From Promethearchaeota archaeon (GTDB taxonomy: Archaea; Asgardarchaeota; Lokiarchaeia; Sigyniarchaeales; SOKP01): a stretch of DNA of 64,000 nt. Shown piece by piece: positions 37,435 through 47,189 of this stretch. Made by a program: the position numbers and the translations under genes. Numbering within the stretch: position 1 is the stretch's first letter; each line of letters opens with the position of its first letter. A model generated the notes under the pieces. The model did no database searches. It worked only from the letters and a program-made list of their open reading frames with translations, and was not told the DNA's origin. The DNA is taken from NCBI GenBank assembly GCA_019058295.1, contig JAHPZI010000019.1:31403-95402 (forward strand). Reading direction: 5' to 3'.

Positions 37435-38373
37435 ATGGTGTCATTGAAAAATGTAATTGATGAAGAGATAGCTTGTCAAGAATGGTTTTTACCAGGAAAT
37501 TCTTGTTGCGCAGGATGTGGGCTTGAAATTGCACTTCGATGGGCGATGAAAGCTTTAGGACCGAAAACTGCTATGATAACCCCTGCAAGTTGCTTAAATG
37601 TAGTAATAGGATTATGGCCAAAAACAGCGCCTAATTTTTCTCAGTTTAATATGGCATTTGCAGCAGGAGCAGCAGCAGCTACGGGAGTTTCTGCTGCTTT
37701 TAAAGCAAAAAATTATAAGTTTCCGGGACAAGGATGGGATGAAATGGTTTCTATTTGTTTTGCAGGAGATGGAGGCACTACAGATATTGGGATTCAAGGA
37801 TTAAGTGGAGCTGCCGAAAGAAATTCAAATATCATATATGTGTGTTATGATAATGAAGCTTATATGAATACGGGAATTCAAAGATCTTCTTCAACGCCCC
37901 ATGGTGCACTAACAACTACAACTCCATTTGGTAAAGAAAGATATAAAAAGAATGTACCTGCTATAATGGCAGCCCATGAAATTCCCTATGTGGCAACTTG
38001 CTCTATAAGTGAGCCTTTAGATATATATGAAAAGTTCAAAAAGGCAAAATCGATTGAAGGATGTAAATATATACAAATCTTTGCCCCTTGTCCACCTGGA
38101 TGGGGATATTTAGCAGAGGAAAGCATTGAAATAGCGAGATTAGCAGTGAAAACAGGATTTTGGATTTTATATGAGATTGAAAATGGAGTATTAACGCTTT
38201 CAAAAAAGAGCAAATCTTTAGTAGATCCTAGCAAGAGAGTCCCAATCATTGAATATGTTTCAAAACAAAAGCGATTTGCAGGAATTTCCGAAAAAACCTT
38301 AATAGAGATACAAGAGCGCGTAGACCATGATTGGGAAAAAATTGTAGATCAATTAGAATGTCAATCTAGATAA
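37435..38373 (+). CDS. porB: 2-oxoacid:ferredoxin oxidoreductase beta subunit (TPP-binding)
   Basis: GNSCCAGCGLEIALRWAMKALG, FAGDGGTTDIGIQGLSGAAERN, CYDNEAYMNTGIQRSS. Confidence 0.94.
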   Translation: MVSLKNVIDEEIACQEWFLPGNSCCAGCGLEIALRWAMKALGPKTAMITPASCLNVVIGLWPKTAPNFSQFNMAFAAGAAAATGVSAAFKAKNYKFPGQGWDEMVSICFAGDGGTTDIGIQGLSGAAERNSNIIYVCYDNEAYMNTGIQRSSSTPHGALTTTTPFGKERYKKNVPAIMAAHEIPYVATCSISEPLDIYEKFKKAKSIEGCKYIQIFAPCPPGWGYLAEESIEIARLAVKTGFWILYEIENGVLTLSKKSKSLVDPSKRVPIIEYVSKQKRFAGISEKTLIEIQERVDHDWEKIVDQLECQSR

Positions 38374-38414
38374 TTTAAAATTTTTTTATTTTTAATGTAC
38401 CTTAATTTAAATAT

Positions 38415-39077
38415 ATGGGATTTTTAGTAAAGGTTTCAGGTAAGAGATTAGAGGATATTCAGATATTTCTTGAAGAAGCTGCTGATATTATTATATCTGG
38501 AGGTCTTCTAGGATTCCCAACAAATAGTGTTTATGGTCTTGGTGGAGATCCTTTAAATTTAGATTTAATTGAAAGGTTAAATAATATAAAATTTCGGGAT
38601 CGGAATAAAGGATTTTTATTATTAATTTCTGATATTGAAGAAGCGCATAAAATCGCTGAATTCAACGAAACTGCTAAAATCTTAGCTGAAAAATTTTGGC
38701 CAGGGCAATTAACATTAATCTTGAACAGAAAAGAGCCAAATATTATACCAATAGAAGTATCTGCAAATCGAAATACAATAGGACTACGTGTACCAGAGAA
38801 TGAAATTCTCTTAAAAATTTTACAAATTTTAAAATCTAAGGGACACTTTGGAGGAATTATTGGAACTTCAGCAAATTACTCAGGAGAGCCCCCCTCTATA
38901 AGTGGTGAAGAAATAGCTAAAAAGTTTTTAATGTCTATTGACTTTATAATTGATGGAGGTAAGTCTGAATCTAAGGTTCCTAGTACAATAGTGGATTGTA
39001 CAACTGAAAAATTAAAATTTTTAAGAATTGGAAAATTATCAGAAGAGGAAATAAAAAATAAATTATCAAATGATTAA
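38415..39077 (+). CDS. Sua5/YciO/YrdC threonylcarbamoyl-AMP synthase
   Basis: GGLLGFPTNSVYGLGGDPLN, FWPGQLTLIL, GLRVPEN, GGIIGTSANYSGEPPS. Confidence 0.93.
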   Translation: MGFLVKVSGKRLEDIQIFLEEAADIIISGGLLGFPTNSVYGLGGDPLNLDLIERLNNIKFRDRNKGFLLLISDIEEAHKIAEFNETAKILAEKFWPGQLTLILNRKEPNIIPIEVSANRNTIGLRVPENEILLKILQILKSKGHFGGIIGTSANYSGEPPSISGEEIAKKFLMSIDFIIDGGKSESKVPSTIVDCTTEKLKFLRIGKLSEEEIKNKLSND

Positions 39078-39101
39078 AATCAGATATAAAGTTGAATTTA
39101 A

Positions 39102-39632
39102 GTGAAAAATTTTAATCTATTGGTGTCCTCTTCGAGATATAACGAAACAAATGCTAAGGCAGAGTTATGGTTTATATTATTGATTTGCGGAGACAAATAT
39201 CCTATAATTTCAGATTTAGAATTTTCTGGATTAATCACAGCTTTAACAAGTCTAAATGCGAAAGAGGTAATTCAAAAAATAAAAAATATTTTGAATAATG
39301 ATCCAAACTTTTTTCAATATATTTTAAAAATAATTCCGATTGACTTTGTATGTCAGTCACAACCCTCTATTATAAAACAGATCGTTCAACAAAATTACAA
39401 AAGTTTTATTGATAAAAACGATACCTTCAGAATAACTTTAAAAAGAAGAAATCACGAATCTATTAATAGAAATAACTTAATTAATATTATCGCAGAAAAA
39501 ATTAATAATAAAGTTGACCTTGAGAATCCAAATAAAATAATAAGAATAGAAATTTTAGGAAATAGTTGCGGAATTACTTTTCTAAAACCTAGCGATATCT
39601 TAAAATTTAAATGTAAAACGTCTTTGGATTAG
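39102..39632 (+). CDS. THUMP-domain protein (Tan1-like)
   Basis: NLLVSSSRYNETNAKAELWFILLICGD...DTFRITLKRRNHESINRNNLINIIAEKINNKVDLENPNKIIRIEILGNSCGITFLKPSDIL. Confidence 0.78.
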   Translation: MKNFNLLVSSSRYNETNAKAELWFILLICGDKYPIISDLEFSGLITALTSLNAKEVIQKIKNILNNDPNFFQYILKIIPIDFVCQSQPSIIKQIVQQNYKSFIDKNDTFRITLKRRNHESINRNNLINIIAEKINNKVDLENPNKIIRIEILGNSCGITFLKPSDILKFKCKTSLD

Positions 39633-39643
39633 AATAAGCAATC

Positions 39644-40261
39644 ATGGAAAAATTAAATAATTTTTTCGATAACCTTTTTGGGGTGGTGCCGGGGGGAGTA
39701 TTTGGATTAATTTCTATCTCTATAGGACTTTCTATTGATATTATTGGTCTTGTCATCTCAGGGTATAGCATGTATACCCATTCAGTAAGCTCGTTAAGTA
39801 TTGTTGGCTATCCAGTGGGATTGTTATTTAATATTGGATTGTTCTTTTCAGGTATATCTGCTGCTATATTTGATATCTATTTAGGCAAAATAATTAGTCG
39901 CGAAATTGTTAATGAAAAAGCAATAAAATTAACAGTCGCAATCTCGGTTGTTTCTAGCTTTTCTTTGTCACTTGTTGGTCTTTTTCCTTTAAGCCAAGAG
40001 AATTATACGATATTGGTTTTACATTTAGTTTTTGCCTTTACAGCATTTATAGGCGGATTAATATTTATTTTCCTTTACAGTTTGTTTATGTTAAAAGATC
40101 CTAAATTTTTGAAAATATTAGCTTATAGTGGATTTGTAGTGTGTGGATTTTTTGCATTCTTCTTATTTACACAATTTCCAATAGCAGAATGGCTGGCTGT
40201 TTTTGCAATTATATTATGGACACTAATCAATGCATCATACATGATCTATAAAAAAATTTGA
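39644..40261 (+). CDS. DUF998-like multi-pass membrane protein
   Basis: Six TM pattern with internal GLFPLSQENYTILVLHLVFAFTAFIGG. Confidence 0.6.
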   Translation: MEKLNNFFDNLFGVVPGGVFGLISISIGLSIDIIGLVISGYSMYTHSVSSLSIVGYPVGLLFNIGLFFSGISAAIFDIYLGKIISREIVNEKAIKLTVAISVVSSFSLSLVGLFPLSQENYTILVLHLVFAFTAFIGGLIFIFLYSLFMLKDPKFLKILAYSGFVVCGFFAFFLFTQFPIAEWLAVFAIILWTLINASYMIYKKI

Positions 40262-40302
40262 AAGACATGTAGAATTAAAATATTAAATAAAAATTCCTTG
40301 AA

Positions 40303-40947
40303 TTAATCTGCTTTAATTTTTTCTAAGCTTAAGAAGGCCATTTTTTCACAAATTAAATCGTATATCGCTAAAAATAAGTTATTAAGGTTATTAGCTATTA
40401 GATCGGTATTAAATTCCTCTACTCCGTAAGAATTTAACACAGAATTAATTTGATTATCTGAAATTTCGAAATATGACTTGATTTGATTAAATTTTTTAAG
40501 GTTCTGGTGATTTATAGTTAGTTCGATCTCGTTTGCTCCCAATGATTCTAAAACTTCCTCATTAATTTTATTTAAATTGTTCTCGTTTGAAATAATGACA
40601 TAACTAATTATCTTATCTGACTTTAAATTAATTCCAAATGCTTCAAGTGCGTTTTTAATTTGCCTATTAGTTGCTAAATACAATAATAATTCAATATTTT
40701 TTCTTTTTGAAATATTAGTTTTATCAGTAAAGGCCTTTTGTGTGTAATAGCATGCTGTAAAAATATGATCCTGGTTTAAAATATACTTATCGGAAAAAAA
40801 TTGTATAGTAGAATTTTTATGATTATTTTGAATTTTTTCAGTTAGGTTAAGTATAGAATCTAATGTGATATCGAAGATCCCTATTTGATTAATTCCTACT
40901 AAGTATTTTAAGTTCAAATCACTGATATAGAAATTTTTAACAATCAT
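40303..40947 (-). CDS. KEOPS complex subunit Cgi121-like
   Basis: LNQDHIFTACYYTQKAFTDKTNISKRKNIELLLYLATNRQIKNALEAFGI matches the Cgi121 core (HI..A...A..AF...NIA....E.LLYL...QI..A....G). Confidence 0.78.
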   Translation of the reverse strand: MIVKNFYISDLNLKYLVGINQIGIFDITLDSILNLTEKIQNNHKNSTIQFFSDKYILNQDHIFTACYYTQKAFTDKTNISKRKNIELLLYLATNRQIKNALEAFGINLKSDKIISYVIISNENNLNKINEEVLESLGANEIELTINHQNLKKFNQIKSYFEISDNQINSVLNSYGVEEFNTDLIANNLNNLFLAIYDLICEKMAFLSLEKIKAD

Positions 40948-40966
40948 AATATCTCAATTTTAAAAT

Positions 40967-41734
40967 CTAAACTGGTAAGGTAAAATGCAACCATTCTGGC
41001 ATTACTCCAAATTGAATTCGAACGAATATTACAAATATTAGAAGTAAAAATAAATAAATCGTAAATACCCAATCTTTTCTTGAATATTTTATAGTGTAAT
41101 AATATGAGCGATCTTCAGTACTTCCAAACGCTCTTGATTCTAGAGCTTCGGCCACATTAAAAGCCCTCTTTATTGAACAAATTATTAGTGGAACCAATAA
41201 AGGGAAAAGATTTTTTATTTGATTGATTAGACCTTTTTGTTGCATTTCATAACCTCTACTTTGTTGAGCATCTATAATATTTTGCGCTTCTATTGCAATG
41301 GTAGGGACAAATCTAAAAGCTAAAGAGAAAGAAAAAGCGTATGGATATGGTACTTTCATAGATATTAAAGAAAGTGCTAAATCATTAGGATGGGTCGTTA
41401 AAAAAAATATTGAAAAAGCTGTAATCATAATACATATTCTAAGTATCATTGCTATAGCGTAAGACAATGATAAAAAGTAAGTATTTAGAACAATGATTAA
41501 AAGTATCATAAATGAGAGCCCACGAATGCTTTTAATCCACTCTTTTACCATTCTGCCTAGAAAAATTAAAGGAATCAAACTTAAAAATATTAAAAACAAT
41601 GGTACGATGTCTACAAATAGCAAACCACTAATAGAATACACAATAGCACACAATAATTTTACTCTAGGATCGAAATTATGGACTAATGTATTTTTTTTTT
41701 GAAATTTGAACGCTTGGAGAAATTCTAAGGACAT
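40967..41734 (-). CDS. ecfT: Energy-coupling factor transporter transmembrane protein EcfT
   Basis: HNFDPRVKLLCAI, DAQQSRGYEM, VPLIICSIKRAFNVAEALESRAFG. Confidence 0.93.
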   Translation of the reverse strand: MSLEFLQAFKFQKKNTLVHNFDPRVKLLCAIVYSISGLLFVDIVPLFLIFLSLIPLIFLGRMVKEWIKSIRGLSFMILLIIVLNTYFLSLSYAIAMILRICIMITAFSIFFLTTHPNDLALSLISMKVPYPYAFSFSLAFRFVPTIAIEAQNIIDAQQSRGYEMQQKGLINQIKNLFPLLVPLIICSIKRAFNVAEALESRAFGSTEDRSYYYTIKYSRKDWVFTIYLFLLLIFVIFVRIQFGVMPEWLHFTLPV

Positions 41735-41749
41735 TTTGCTATTTTCACC

Positions 41750-42604
41750 CTAGACTTTTGTGGATTTGTTTTTTAAATAATTTGTAAGAAAATGGGTCAT
41801 TTCACTTTTAGAATTTATGTCTTCTGGGCATTGAACTCCCATTTCGTTTAACGCTATATTAAGCTGTCTTATCTGCGGCAAAATTAGAGAGGATGTCTCC
41901 ACTAAGAATTCGTTGGTTAATACTTTGTCTGTTTGTCCATCTGCAATGATGCTCCCATTTACCATTAATATTGTCCGAGGGATATATTCTATTGCGAATT
42001 CTATATTATGGGTGACTATTATAATAGTTTTTCCTCTATCTTTTTCTTTATTAATTAAATTAACAAAGAAGTCGATTTCGTTAGCGTCTTGGCCTAAAGT
42101 AGGTTCATCAAACACTAGTATCTCCGGATCCCTACAAAATATTGATGCTAGTGCTAATTTTTTTGTTTCTCCACCTGATAGATTTAGAGGTGATCTCTCC
42201 TTATATTTATTTAAATTAAATCTGTTTAATACATCATTAGTTCTATTTTGGATTTCTTCTTTACTTAGATTAAGACTTTTTAAGGAAAATTTTATTTCTT
42301 CTTCAACAGTATTAGAGAATACTTGATGGTATGGATTTTGAAAAATTATTCCTACTTTTTTAGATGTTGTACCTATATTTTTAGACTTAATATTTTCGCC
42401 ATCGATATAAACATTGCCTTTTAATGGCCTAATAAGACCATTTAACGTCCTAATTAGTGTAGTTTTACCAGCTCCATTCATTCCCATAATTCCAACTAAT
42501 TCTCCTTTGTAAATATTCAGGTTAATTTGTTTTAAAGCCATAGTTCTATTTGGGTAAGTGTAATCCACATCTTTTATTAAAATTATAGGTAATTCTTCAG
42601 ACAT
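41750..42604 (-). CDS. ecfA: ECF transporter ATPase subunit
   Basis: GMNGAGKTTLIRTLNGLIRPLKG, FQNPYHQVFSNTVEEEI, LSGGETKKLALASIF, ILVFDEPTLGQD. Confidence 0.93.
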   Translation of the reverse strand: MSEELPIILIKDVDYTYPNRTMALKQINLNIYKGELVGIMGMNGAGKTTLIRTLNGLIRPLKGNVYIDGENIKSKNIGTTSKKVGIIFQNPYHQVFSNTVEEEIKFSLKSLNLSKEEIQNRTNDVLNRFNLNKYKERSPLNLSGGETKKLALASIFCRDPEILVFDEPTLGQDANEIDFFVNLINKEKDRGKTIIIVTHNIEFAIEYIPRTILMVNGSIIADGQTDKVLTNEFLVETSSLILPQIRQLNIALNEMGVQCPEDINSKSEMTHFLTNYLKNKSTKV

Positions 42605-42622
42605 TTAGACCATCGTTCATTT

Positions 42623-43462
42623 TTAATTCATATTTTTAAGATATTTTATTGTTTCGAGAATTGAAGTCGGAATCTTATCATTATAGAGTTTTTCTTTTTT
42701 CAATTGGTTGAATATTGAATATATCACAGGTTTATTTATAATTAGATTTTGAAAGGTATCTTTATTGATTATATTATCTTTAGTATCATGCTCAAGGATT
42801 TTGCCTTCCGAAATTAAGATAATTTCATCAGCTACAGGTAGAACTAAATCCATGCGATGTTCACTAATTATTATCGTAGTTCCTTTCTCAGTTTGAATTT
42901 TTTTTAATAAATTAATTATTTTTTTAGCCATCATAGGATCTAGCAATGAAGAGGGCTCATCCAATATAAGAACCTTGGGGGCTAATACTAAGATTGATGC
43001 AATGGCCACTCGTTGTTGTTCTCCACCGCTTAATTCAAAAGGAGCTCTATCTAATAGATGTTCAATTTCAGTTAATTGGATAACTTCTTTAATTTTTTTA
43101 TTCATTTCTTCACGAGGCATTCCTAGATTCTCCATGCCAAAGGCAATTTCGTGTTCTACATTCATTGAAATTAATTGGTTCTCAGGATTTTGAAACACAA
43201 TCCCTATTTCCGTAGATAAATCAGGAATGGGTGTTTCAACTGTATCTTTTCCATTTACTTCTACACTTCCTTTATAAAATCCAGCATAAAATTGTGGAAT
43301 TAATCCATTCATACTCCTAATTAAAGTGGTTTTACCTGAACCAGTAGCTCCTGCTAGTAGAATGAACTTATTCTTTTCAATCTTTAAATTAAGATTATTT
43401 AACTGGTAAGTCTCGTTTTTCTTGTACCGAAATGAAAAATTATTATATTTTATTAAACTCAT
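42623..43462 (-). CDS. ecfA: ECF transporter ATPase subunit
   Basis: GATGSGKTTLIRSMNGLIPQFYAG, FQNPENQLISMNVEHEIAFG, LSGGEQQRVAIASIL, LILDEPSSLLDP. Confidence 0.93.
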   Translation of the reverse strand: MSLIKYNNFSFRYKKNETYQLNNLNLKIEKNKFILLAGATGSGKTTLIRSMNGLIPQFYAGFYKGSVEVNGKDTVETPIPDLSTEIGIVFQNPENQLISMNVEHEIAFGMENLGMPREEMNKKIKEVIQLTEIEHLLDRAPFELSGGEQQRVAIASILVLAPKVLILDEPSSLLDPMMAKKIINLLKKIQTEKGTTIIISEHRMDLVLPVADEIILISEGKILEHDTKDNIINKDTFQNLIINKPVIYSIFNQLKKEKLYNDKIPTSILETIKYLKNMN

Positions 43463-43500
43463 AGAGAATTGACGTTTTCTTGATGTGAATATAAATTATA

Positions 43501-44499
43501 TTACTTACTTAAAGATTGCTTTACTTTTTCAATTAGTATAGCTAATAATTCTTCTAATCCTTCATTACCTTGTATTGCGGCTGCGCCATCATGACCACCT
43601 CCAGATATTTCATCATCAGACAATTCCTCTAAAATTTTACCTAAATGTAAGCCAGTTTTCAAACAAACATATTTTTTTGCTCTCGTACTGATTCTATACC
43701 CCGATTTTTTCTCTGAATATGCAACACCTACATCAAAACCTATTTTAATTAATGAAGAAGCTACGCTTGCTTCAAAACTTCCAACATTAGTTATTCCAAT
43801 TAGCCAATTCCCTTCCTGAATTAACTGAACTCTTTGTAATGCTTTTATTTTTGCTATTTTTTCAGGAATGGTTTTATCATTCTTTAATGTTGATTGTATT
43901 TCTTGATAATCTAGTTGATTACTTAATAATTTTGAAATTCGCAATATTGTATCATTATTTCCATGCTTAAAAAACCCAGAATCAGTTAAAATTGCGGCAA
44001 TGAGAAGATATTTGTAGGGTAACGTTAATTCTACATTATAATATTCACACAATTCGTATATAATTTCCGCAGTTGAACTATATTTATCGTCTATAATGTT
44101 CAAAGATATATTCCTTTTATCATTCTTTTTCAATTTTAAGTGATGGTCAATAAAGATAATTGGAATTACCGAATTATTAATATCTGGAATTGCCACTTGA
44201 TCTAAATTATTAGTATCTAAAATTAAAAATATGTCAATCTTTAAAGTCTTAAACTCAATTTCTAAGGGGATTGTAATATTAGGAAATTTTTCTGTAAATT
44301 TTTGAATAAACCCTTTTGTAGATTTTGAGATTTCTGGTAAAAATAAATGAACATCGGCGGAACTAATAAATCGATTGAGAAAAAATTTTAAAACCAAGCA
44401 GGATGCTAATCCATCAATGTCTACTAGCTCGTGAGTTGTTAATAAAATTTTTTTACCTTTCAAAAAAAGTTTTAAATCTTCAAATTTGGAATTTAACAT
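43501..44499 (-). CDS. DHH-family phosphoesterase
   Basis: TTHELVDIDGLAS, DTNNLDQV, IFIDHHLK, ILTDSGFFKHGN, SGGGHDGAAAIQG; ORF track start at 44556 overlaps prefoldin, internal ATG at 44499 preferred. Confidence 0.85.
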   Translation of the reverse strand: MLNSKFEDLKLFLKGKKILLTTHELVDIDGLASCLVLKFFLNRFISSADVHLFLPEISKSTKGFIQKFTEKFPNITIPLEIEFKTLKIDIFLILDTNNLDQVAIPDINNSVIPIIFIDHHLKLKKNDKRNISLNIIDDKYSSTAEIIYELCEYYNVELTLPYKYLLIAAILTDSGFFKHGNNDTILRISKLLSNQLDYQEIQSTLKNDKTIPEKIAKIKALQRVQLIQEGNWLIGITNVGSFEASVASSLIKIGFDVGVAYSEKKSGYRISTRAKKYVCLKTGLHLGKILEELSDDEISGGGHDGAAAIQGNEGLEELLAILIEKVKQSLSK

Positions 44500-44503
44500 A
44501 TAC

Positions 44504-44866
44504 TTAAGCGGCCTTATTTTGCAAATCTGACTGAATAGATTTACGGAGCGATTCAATTTGCCCTTTAGTCCTCTGGACTTTAGACTCTATAGTTTTGAGC
44601 CTCATTTCCAGGGTTGTCTTTAGCGACTTTTTTTCTTCAAGAAGCCTATTTTTTTCACTTTTTACTAAAATCCCACCTATTGATTTGTAAACGACCTCGT
44701 CAGGATTGATCTTTTCGAGTTCTTCGATAGCTACTTCTGCCTCTCTAGTAGCACTCTCGAGCTGTATTTTTTGATTTGTTAGAAATTCCATTGTCGTCGA
44801 TAGATTTTGTAAATTCATGACTTTTTTTTTTAATTCTTCATCAAGGTCATCAAGATTTATGCTCAT
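44504..44866 (-). CDS. Prefoldin beta subunit
   Basis: LQNLSTTMEFLTNQKIQLESATREAEVAIEELEKINPDEVVYKSIGGILVKSEKNRLLEEKKSLKTTLEMRLKTIE. Confidence 0.93.
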   Translation of the reverse strand: MSINLDDLDEELKKKVMNLQNLSTTMEFLTNQKIQLESATREAEVAIEELEKINPDEVVYKSIGGILVKSEKNRLLEEKKSLKTTLEMRLKTIESKVQRTKGQIESLRKSIQSDLQNKAA

Positions 44867-44923
44867 AATTTTTCAATATTTATATTTTTTATAATAAATT
44901 TAACACGATAAGTTATATATTCT

Positions 44924-45187
44924 TTACTCGCAAAGCCCCAAAGAATTTTCTACGATCCTAGAAAAACCTATAATATCGCTTATTGAGGCTCGAAATGCAG
45001 TGATATCACTGCTTTCTATATGAAATATTAATAGATTCTCTTCTTTTTCCATCTTTATTTTAGATCGTTTAGTGTTTAATTTATCTAATTCGGGCAAAAA
45101 TGAGTTATAAGAAATGTCTCGAGTTTTAGAATCTATAAATTTTAGTTCAACAGTTGCTTTTATGGTAAATGGGTTGTTTTGATTCAT
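44924..45187 (-). CDS. Pcc1-like KEOPS subunit
   Basis: 87 aa; TIKATVELKFIDSKTRDISYNSFLPELD...LIFHIESSDITAFRASISDIIGFSRIVENSL; located between L37Ae and prefoldin as in other archaea. Confidence 0.8.
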   Translation of the reverse strand: MNQNNPFTIKATVELKFIDSKTRDISYNSFLPELDKLNTKRSKIKMEKEENLLIFHIESSDITAFRASISDIIGFSRIVENSLGLCE

Positions 45188-45474
45188 TATTCTTCAATAA
45201 CTTCTAATTCTCTTTGCTTTCTCTTTGCAATCCTGAATGACTCTACTCCTCGAGGAGTTTCTATGTAATATGCACCTCCGGTAAATTTGGCGTCGCATTT
45301 CTTACAATGCCAGATACCCGTAGAAATTCTATGGACAGAACCTTTTGTTTGACATCGAGGGCATTTAATTTTTTGTTTCATTTTTTCCATGATTTGGCGA
45401 TATCTCTTCCTGACCACCGAACCATAACGGGCTTGAAATTTTCCACTAATCCCGACTTTTTTAGTTTTCCCCAT
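45187..45474 (-). CDS. rpl37ae: Ribosomal protein L37Ae (eL43)
   Basis: GISGKFQARYGSVVRKRYRQI...CPRCQTKGSVHRISTGIWHCKKCDAKFTGGAY. Confidence 0.96.
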   Translation of the reverse strand: MGKTKKVGISGKFQARYGSVVRKRYRQIMEKMKQKIKCPRCQTKGSVHRISTGIWHCKKCDAKFTGGAYYIETPRGVESFRIAKRKQRELEVIEE

Positions 45475-45586
45475 TTATGCATCAAGTTTAAATTAAGACT
45501 GTTAATAATCTATTAAAAACACAATAAAATAAAAATTTTAAGGAAAATATTAGAAATATTAAAATCTAAATAAAAATAAAAAAAAA

Positions 45587-46420
45587 TTATTCATTATTAG
45601 CTTTGTATTGCCAAAGATTTAAGTCCTTTCTTAATTTTTTACCTATTTCTAGTGATTTATTACATAACATTTTGATTTCATCAAAAGAGAACGTTGCTAT
45701 TCCACTTTTTTGTATACTAGTTATTTTTTCTTCAGTAGAGGATATGGATATCCGACCATCACAAACTAATTCTTCTGGCAAATCTGGATCAAGAAAAATG
45801 ATATCATCAATTTTTCCATAAGTAATTACCAAAGGTAATTCATTAACTATATCTTTTCCAGTAAAATATCCACCTGTCCATTCAACATCTTCGCCATTCC
45901 ATTTCCCTTCAGGAAGTTGGGCTGAAATTAACGTAGTTAAAGCGCTTACGCCTCCACAATCGATTAAATTTCCTTCATAATTTATTACATACATATCAAC
46001 AAATAAAATGTAAACTGCTTTTTCTGCTTCTATGCACAATTTTTTTGTTTGAACACAATCCGCATGTCGAATTCCCCGATCTACCACACGAGCTAATTCA
46101 ATTGATTGTTCATCTGGAGGCCCTCTCTCAAATAAAGGAGATGCCAAGGGTATTAACTCTGCCATAATTGTACAAACACCTTCATCAGGTAAATCAGGAA
46201 AAGGCGTCCCTATATCGTATTTTAATCCAGTTATAATTCTAGTTTCACCTAATGAGACATCAGCTGACCCTTCTGCTGATGCAACAAAATTGGGCGTTAT
46301 TTTGAATTCACGATAATCCCATAGCCCTCGACCATCAAATCGTTCTTCCTTTTTTAAATTATTCTTTATATATTTGCGTTCAATTGTAGATATTACCCGT
46401 TTTACATCCATCATCTTCAA
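45587..46420 (-). CDS. rrp42: Exosome subunit Rrp42
   Basis: RFDGRGLWDYREFKI...GSADVSLGETRIITGLKYDIGTPFPDLPDEG; RNase PH fold. Confidence 0.93.
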   Translation of the reverse strand: MKMMDVKRVISTIERKYIKNNLKKEERFDGRGLWDYREFKITPNFVASAEGSADVSLGETRIITGLKYDIGTPFPDLPDEGVCTIMAELIPLASPLFERGPPDEQSIELARVVDRGIRHADCVQTKKLCIEAEKAVYILFVDMYVINYEGNLIDCGGVSALTTLISAQLPEGKWNGEDVEWTGGYFTGKDIVNELPLVITYGKIDDIIFLDPDLPEELVCDGRISISSTEEKITSIQKSGIATFSFDEIKMLCNKSLEIGKKLRKDLNLWQYKANNE

Positions 46421-47187
46421 TCTTCCCCTCCTTTTTCATTTTCAATATTTTTCTGAATTGAAATATATTTATCCTTCAAAGTATTTACTTGAATCTCATA
46501 TATTTTCTCTGCGGCTTCTTTAGCATCTTTTAATACTGTATCTAATTCTGCTAAATCCATGTCTCCATCAAATTGTAATAATGAAATCTCGTCATTAAAC
46601 CATGTAATTGCAATGGGAAGATCTGCTTCTCCTGCTTTATCTTCTATTCCCGAGAGATCAACAACTAATTCACCATCAATTTTTCCAACAGCAAGGGCAG
46701 TTACCAAACTTTTCATTGGAATACCAGCATCAGCTAATGCCAAGGAAGCAACGGTCGTACTAGCGCATCTTGTTCCTCCGTCAGCGTCTATTACTTCGAT
46801 AAAAATTTCAAACGCAGTTCCCGGATAGAGTTCGAGAAATAAAACAGGTTCCAAACAATCTGCAATAATCATTGAAATCTCCTTTTCTCGGCGACCAGGA
46901 GCAGGTCTTTTTCTATCAAAAACAGAATAAGTTGCCATTCTGTAGAAAACACGCAAGACCCCTCTATCAGGTTTTGATAAATGATGAGGGTGCACTTCTC
47001 TTGGGCCAAAAACAGCGGCAAATATTTTATTATTGCCCCATTCGATATATGCACTACCATCCGCATTCTTTAAAATATCAACTTCCATTTTAATAGGTCT
47101 TAACTCTTTTTTATCCCTACCATCAAGCCGCTTGCCATTTTCTTGAAATAGCTTCTCGGGATATTCATCTTTAATCAATAACACCAT
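46417..47187 (-). CDS. rrp41: Exosome catalytic subunit Rrp41
   Basis: RLDGRDKKELRPIKMEVDILKNADGSAYIEWGNNKIFAAVFGPREVHP; DADGGTRCAS. Confidence 0.95.
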   Translation of the reverse strand: MVLLIKDEYPEKLFQENGKRLDGRDKKELRPIKMEVDILKNADGSAYIEWGNNKIFAAVFGPREVHPHHLSKPDRGVLRVFYRMATYSVFDRKRPAPGRREKEISMIIADCLEPVLFLELYPGTAFEIFIEVIDADGGTRCASTTVASLALADAGIPMKSLVTALAVGKIDGELVVDLSGIEDKAGEADLPIAITWFNDEISLLQFDGDMDLAELDTVLKDAKEAAEKIYEIQVNTLKDKYISIQKNIENEKGGED

Positions 47188-47189
47188 AA

